From CAVTLG01 sp963735495 (GTDB lineage Bacteria > Chloroflexota > Ktedonobacteria > Ktedonobacterales > Ktedonobacteraceae), in NCBI GenBank assembly GCA_963735495.1, contig CAVTLG010000008.1:186001-250000 (forward strand): DNA of 64,000 nt, written 5' to 3'. Each line of letters begins with the position of its first letter. The first letter of the stretch is position 1. The translations under genes and the position numbers were made by a program. The notes beneath the pieces are model-generated. The model saw nothing but the letters and a program-made list of their open reading frames with translations. It was not told the DNA's origin and ran no database searches. Shown here piece after piece: positions 60,115 through 64,000 of the stretch.

Positions 60115-61638
60115 CTAGTTGGGTCTGAAACCCATATCCGGCATTGACAGCTCCTTAGGTCTCTTGAAACAATCTTGCTGCTCTTGGTTGATTTGTGGCG
60201 AAATAAATGCGTTGTCACGCACATTTTTATATCCCATCTCATCTAATTTATCAGAAAATGCCTTTAGACTAGGGAGATCAGGAGATATGCGTATTTGGCA
60301 ATTATCGTCAACTTGCACGTACTCACTATCTGGCATGTAATGACCGGATGCATTATTCATAGAGACTATCTCTCCACCCTTGACTTCGAAGACACCCGAT
60401 GCGTGTACACGTCCACCTGCTGCTAACACACTGTGCGGGATCGGGTTATTGATACTCTGACTTTTGCCAGTATATGCGTATGCAACTCGTTTGTCAGAGA
60501 CTCGATAAGCATAGGCGTAATAACCATCTTCGAAAGTTTGCTTTCCTTTCTCTTGCAGAACTTTAATGTCTGGGTACAGATTGGGATCATAAAAGTTTTT
60601 GAAAGGGTTAATATCCAAGTTGGCTATTCGATTGACCAAATCCTTAAAATAAGCGCCCCATAAGAGAGGATACTCTGGGAGAACTTGTGCTGGTTTGTCT
60701 TCCTTGAGCCATTGAACCTCTCGTTCAATACGATCCATAGTATGAAACTTCTCGCTTGAGGGTGGACCTACCTGAAGGAGAGAATGGGCAAACTCTAATT
60801 GCTTAATTTGCACCTCCGGGTTCCCTTTAGTCTCAACGGTATAACCAACAGGAGAGTCAGGCGACAAGTTTGCTGGGCAAACAGGAAGACTTGTATTACT
60901 GTAGGCAGCCGGAACTGATGGCGTAGAAACTCCACCTTCCCCTATACGTTGCACCGTAATCTGTGTGGGACGTCGGACAACCAACTCCTTCTCTGTACAA
61001 GGACAATGCTGCATTTGTAGACTATCAGCATGACCCATCACCTTCTTCGCCGATGCTTCTGCGTCTCGCTCGAATTGGTCGCCAGGGTCACTCACGGAGA
61101 TGCCTTCAGCAATAGGCGTCCCTGCTACAGGCCCCGCCGCCTGCTGCACTACATGTGTGGACTCATGCGCCAACAGATGAAGTCCCTGCGATGAAGAAGG
61201 GTTATACATCCCAGAGCGAAAAAAAATATCTGGTCCTGTGGTAAATGCCACCGCGTTGACAGAGCGGGAGAGGCGATCCGCCTCGCTGTCACTATGGACT
61301 CTTACGCTGGAGAGATCCATACCTCCTAACCTCTGTTCTAGCCGCTGCCGAACTTGCTTATCGAGAGGATACCCACTGCTTCTCGCTGCCAGAATACGCG
61401 ACTGTAGCTGTTTCCCCTCTTGTAGAGATGAAGGAAATACAGCAGCCTTTCGTTGTATGTTGGAAGAGAGTGGAATGTTTGCAAAAGAATATCCGCAACA
61501 AGGTGTATAACTAGCAACCACATGGTCTTGAGCTGGTAGAGGTACAAATGATCGAGAGAGGTCTAAGAAGCTCCAGTCCGTATTAGTAGGATTTGGGATA
61601 TGCAGGCGTTTGTGTTCAAACTGCTTGAAGGTACTCAT
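60115..61638 (-). CDS. DUF4157 (eCIS-core type) protein with unknown C-terminal domain
   Basis: 507 residues from ATG 61636-61638 (AAGGAG 7 nt upstream). About residues 85-190 is DUF4157: YPLDKQVRQRLEQRLGGMDL, VRVHSDSEADRLSRSV, then HLLAHESTHVVQQ (HExxH-like). This domain is common in proteins linked to extracellular contractile injection systems and polymorphic toxins. The C-terminal 200 residues (YAYAYRVSDKRVAYAYTGKS, NNASGHYMP) may be the effector part; no catalytic family is recognised. No injection-system genes are in the window. Confidence 0.8.
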   Translation of the reverse strand: MSTFKQFEHKRLHIPNPTNTDWSFLDLSRSFVPLPAQDHVVASYTPCCGYSFANIPLSSNIQRKAAVFPSSLQEGKQLQSRILAARSSGYPLDKQVRQRLEQRLGGMDLSSVRVHSDSEADRLSRSVNAVAFTTGPDIFFRSGMYNPSSSQGLHLLAHESTHVVQQAAGPVAGTPIAEGISVSDPGDQFERDAEASAKKVMGHADSLQMQHCPCTEKELVVRRPTQITVQRIGEGGVSTPSVPAAYSNTSLPVCPANLSPDSPVGYTVETKGNPEVQIKQLEFAHSLLQVGPPSSEKFHTMDRIEREVQWLKEDKPAQVLPEYPLLWGAYFKDLVNRIANLDINPFKNFYDPNLYPDIKVLQEKGKQTFEDGYYAYAYRVSDKRVAYAYTGKSQSINNPIPHSVLAAGGRVHASGVFEVKGGEIVSMNNASGHYMPDSEYVQVDDNCQIRISPDLPSLKAFSDKLDEMGYKNVRDNAFISPQINQEQQDCFKRPKELSMPDMGFRPN

Positions 61639-61930
61639 TATATTTCTCCTTACAAGTGTTGCATCGTAGAACCTGTACTCAATAGAGGCAGTGACCGCTA
61701 CATTCCTCTCAAGTACCATGGAAACTTACAAACAGATAAATGAGTATATGGAAAAGTATAGCCTCTTCCCCCGCAAAAATCTAGTATCAGTTTGCACTTG
61801 CCTTGCCCTATGCCCACTCCACCCGCAGGTCGATATATACTAATAACACTATTCTCTGCGCTGCTATAATTACTAGAGGACAAGAAACCCATTTATACTT
61901 CATCTTACAATGAGGAAAGAGAGAGAAACT

Positions 61931-62356
61931 ATGTGTGCTTCTTCCCAACCAACATGCCATGTTATTCACCCACACAAGACCTACGAGGGCAAGCAGGGCC
62001 ACACTTTCCTCGCAGGGGTCTCAAAGGAGAGCGCGGGTGCACAAATGCTCTGCATGCACCTGCTGACACTGCCACCAGGCGAGCGTGGGCACGCTCACCT
62101 GCATGAACACCATGAAACAGCTCTCTATATTCTAAGCGGAGAAGCCGAAACATGGTATGGCGAAAATTTACAGGAGTATCTGACTTTGGGTACCGGCGAT
62201 TTTCTGTATATTCCAGCGAATATGCCCCACCTGCCCGGCAACCGTAGCCAGAGCACACCCTGTCAGATAGTGGTCGCACGGACCGATCCCAACGAACAGG
62301 AGAGCGTTGTACTCTTACCTGAATTAGAAAAATACGTGCCCCCCAGGGGAATTTGA
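61931..62356 (+). CDS. Cupin-domain protein
   Basis: 141 residues. Single double-stranded beta-helix with metal site: GERGHAHLHEHHETALYILSG (His, His, Glu) and a second-motif DFLYIPANMPHLPGN His. The start is chosen at MCASSQ (61931) where an AGAGAG SD is near. The function may be storage, sensing or dioxygenase. Convergent with pgeF, 8 bp apart. Confidence 0.85.
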   Translation: MCASSQPTCHVIHPHKTYEGKQGHTFLAGVSKESAGAQMLCMHLLTLPPGERGHAHLHEHHETALYILSGEAETWYGENLQEYLTLGTGDFLYIPANMPHLPGNRSQSTPCQIVVARTDPNEQESVVLLPELEKYVPPRGI

Positions 62357-62364
62357 TAGACGAG

Positions 62365-63257
62365 CTACGCAGGCCGCAGCGCGGTCACGACGGCAAAACG
62401 TCCTGTTCTGCCATGCTCACAACGGTGCGAGAAAAAGCGCTCGGTATGGCAACCAGTACAGATATCCATCACCTCTATCTGCTCAGATGGCAATCCAGCC
62501 ATGAGTAGTTGCTGGCGATTGGTTGCTTGTAGATCGAGGCGTAAACTATTGCCAACATGCGAAAATACCGCCGACTCGCATACCTGTCCCCGGTATTGTT
62601 CGCGTGTTGGCCTCTCATCAAATAACGCCTGAGCCTGAAAGATCTGCTGCACTTCCACGGAGACCTCATAACAGCAGGACCCTATACCAGGAGCGATACC
62701 CGCATACATGTTCTGTGGGCGACAACCAAATTGCGCTGCCATCGCCTCGACGGTCGCCAGCACGATACCGCGCGCAGTACCGCGCCAACCTCCATGCGCA
62801 AGAGCAATCACGCGTATAGTCGGATCATACAGGAGGATGGGGACACAGTCGGCAAACGAAAGCGAGAGTGCCGCGCCCGGTTCCTGAGAAAGGAGCGCAT
62901 CGCCCTTGCGTATCGACGCAGGCGTCCAGGGATGTTCATAATAGGAGAGATGTGCCCAATCGGCGCGCCACTCATCCTGTCGCAAAAACCTGACAACGTC
63001 CGCGCTATGAATCTGCCAGAGCGAGACACAGGGAACAGTGGCAAGGCCCAGAGCTTGCAATGCCAACATACGGTTACGTACTACATTGACAATGCTATCG
63101 CCATTTAAACCTCGCGGCGGCGTTGAAGTATTGAGTCCACGATAGACGCCCTCACTATAACCACCCACACGCGTAAAAACGCCATGGGTCATCTCAGGAA
63201 ATTGCTGGAAGTGGCTGAATTGCAGGAAGCGAACGTCCCCAAACTGTTGCTCGATCA
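62365..63257 (-). CDS. pgeF: PgeF/YfiH (LACC1-type) purine nucleoside phosphorylase
   Basis: 297 residues. HGVFTRVGGYSEGVYRGLN at the start, FADCVPILLYDP with the Zn-binding Cys, ALAHGGWRGTARGIV with the His, and IGSCCYEVS. It cleaves adenosine/inosine; other work links YfiH to peptidoglycan editing. The start is set at TTG 63255-63257, because AAGGAG lies 4-6 nt upstream. An ATG 46 nt further up (63303) has no SD. Confidence 0.92.
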
Positions 63258-63503
63258 AAGTGTCTCCTTCACTCTCACGGTTAGTCTCAGCATATTGTAG
63301 CACAGAAATGACTCATCTTTTTCAATTTTGGGGATTAGCGGGTAAACACAAAAGCCCTGCTGAACAACACACGCGCTCCCTAACGTGCAAGATATCTGCT
63401 ATACTATTGCTGCGTGCCCTTGCATCATCCTTTATTTTTCTAGCAGGGTATTGCCCATCGAAGGATCATTTGCTGTCAGGAACACGCATGGAGGTGTACT
63501 TCT

Positions 63504-64000
63504 ATGACTACTCTCTTTGAAGATGTAGATGCTGTGTTTACGGCATGGGATAAGCTGGATTCACCGGGTTGTGCATTGGCTATCGTTCAGCATGGCAAGG
63601 TGATTTATGCGCGCGGTTATGGCATGGCCCACCTGGAATATGACATTCCGATTACGCCACACTCGATCTTTCATATTGCCTCTCTCTCCAAACAGTTTAC
63701 CGCTTATGCTATCACACAACTGGCTCATGAAGGGAAAATCTCGCTCAACGACGATATTCGCACCTATCTGCCAGAGATGCCTACCTATGCTGCTCCGATC
63801 TACATCGATCACCTCATTCATCACACAAGCGGCTTACGTGATCAATGGGACCTCTTCGCGCTGGCTGGTTGGCGTCAAGATGATGTGAAAACTAATGCAG
63901 ATGTGTTGGACCTGGCAAAACGTCAGCGCCATCTCAACTTCGCGCCAGGTGAGCAATACGTCTACTGCAATACGGGCTACACCTTGCTCGCGCTCATTGT
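63504..64000 (+). CDS. Serine beta-lactamase-like hydrolase, 3' end cut by window edge
   Basis: ATG 63504 (GGAGG 9 nt upstream), open to the window end (165 residues seen). N terminus MTTLFEDVDAVFTAWDKLDS; IASLSKQFTAYAI has the S-x-x-K nucleophile, and YVYCNTGYTLLALI the Y-x-N. Class C beta-lactamase/PBP4-like or esterase family. No signal peptide, so an intracellular or unconventional hydrolase is likely. Confidence 0.9.
   Translation, partial: MTTLFEDVDAVFTAWDKLDSPGCALAIVQHGKVIYARGYGMAHLEYDIPITPHSIFHIASLSKQFTAYAITQLAHEGKISLNDDIRTYLPEMPTYAAPIYIDHLIHHTSGLRDQWDLFALAGWRQDDVKTNADVLDLAKRQRHLNFAPGEQYVYCNTGYTLLALI

Noticed and set aside
63260..63520. 86-residue plus-strand frame
   Set aside because: Spans the start region of the beta-lactamase-like gene in another frame; no SD or domain.
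1..64000. CRISPR array search by eye
   Set aside because: No regularly spaced direct repeats with unique spacers; repeated units found are palindromes or gene-internal.

Overview
The window (about 52% GC by eye) reads like a chromosome segment of a Ktedonobacteria-type Chloroflexota: NuoJKLMN, an argHG operon under a T-box, zinc-ribbon/FHA/pseudokinase fusion proteins, ECF sigma/anti-sigma pairs, IS4-family elements and many palindromic repeats. The lineage is inferred from gene style, not from a marker gene.

Layout. 1-4.3 kb: a membrane protein, then a structured repeat into which a 95-bp MITE-like element and a 1354-bp IS4-family element have both inserted, then an IF-2B-like protein. 4.4-7.1 kb: DrrAB-type ABC exporter divergent from a TetR regulator with a recognisable promoter and candidate operator. 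7.4-9.9 kb: mscL (with a zinc ribbon), apt, a nitroreductase and an unknown protein. 9.9-16.9 kb (mostly minus strand): two repeat elements, a radical SAM/SPASM protein, a membrane-fused molybdopterin oxidoreductase, a polyprenol-type glycosyltransferase (apparent frameshift), and a DUF2064/GT2 pair. 17.3-20.6 kb: ECF sigma/anti-sigma pair and a three-gene membrane operon with a di-heme-like protein. 21.3-24.6 kb: argH-argG behind a T-box whose specifier reads CGC (Arg), with a good promoter. 24.6-28.8 kb: AT-rich AAA ATPase / small ORF / C39-peptidase-like protein block. 29.2-35.7 kb: frameshifted GH15 glucoamylase, PsiE-like protein, Cax antiporter, zinc-ribbon pseudokinase. 36.1-42.3 kb: nuoJKLMN. 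42.5-48.2 kb: methyltransferase, endonuclease V, a two-component system, mnmG. 48.2-49.9 kb: nested palindrome, a decayed gene and an ISAs1 remnant. 50.0-54.7 kb: a three-gene redox module. 54.8-57.3 kb: tRNA-Leu, a broken AlbA_2 gene, a pentapeptide-repeat protein, a methyltransferase. 57.4-64 kb: a second IS4-family element inside a repeat, a HicA-HicB-HicB cluster, a DUF4157 protein, a cupin, PgeF and the start of a serine beta-lactamase-like gene.

The most interesting system is the redox module at 50.0-54.7 kb: a FAD/NAD oxidoreductase fused to FHA and zinc-ribbon domains, a protein carrying six 4Fe-4S motifs and two cyclic-nucleotide-binding-like domains, and a membrane protein with two H-x13-H helices as in ferric reductase/NOX/YedZ di-heme domains. 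The parts suggest NAD(P)H to FAD to Fe-S to heme b electron transfer across the membrane, gated by phospho-peptide and nucleotide signals. A paralogue of the membrane protein sits at 19.2 kb with different partners. Three otherwise intact genes carry apparent single-base frameshifts, so sequencing error must be considered before any is called a pseudogene.
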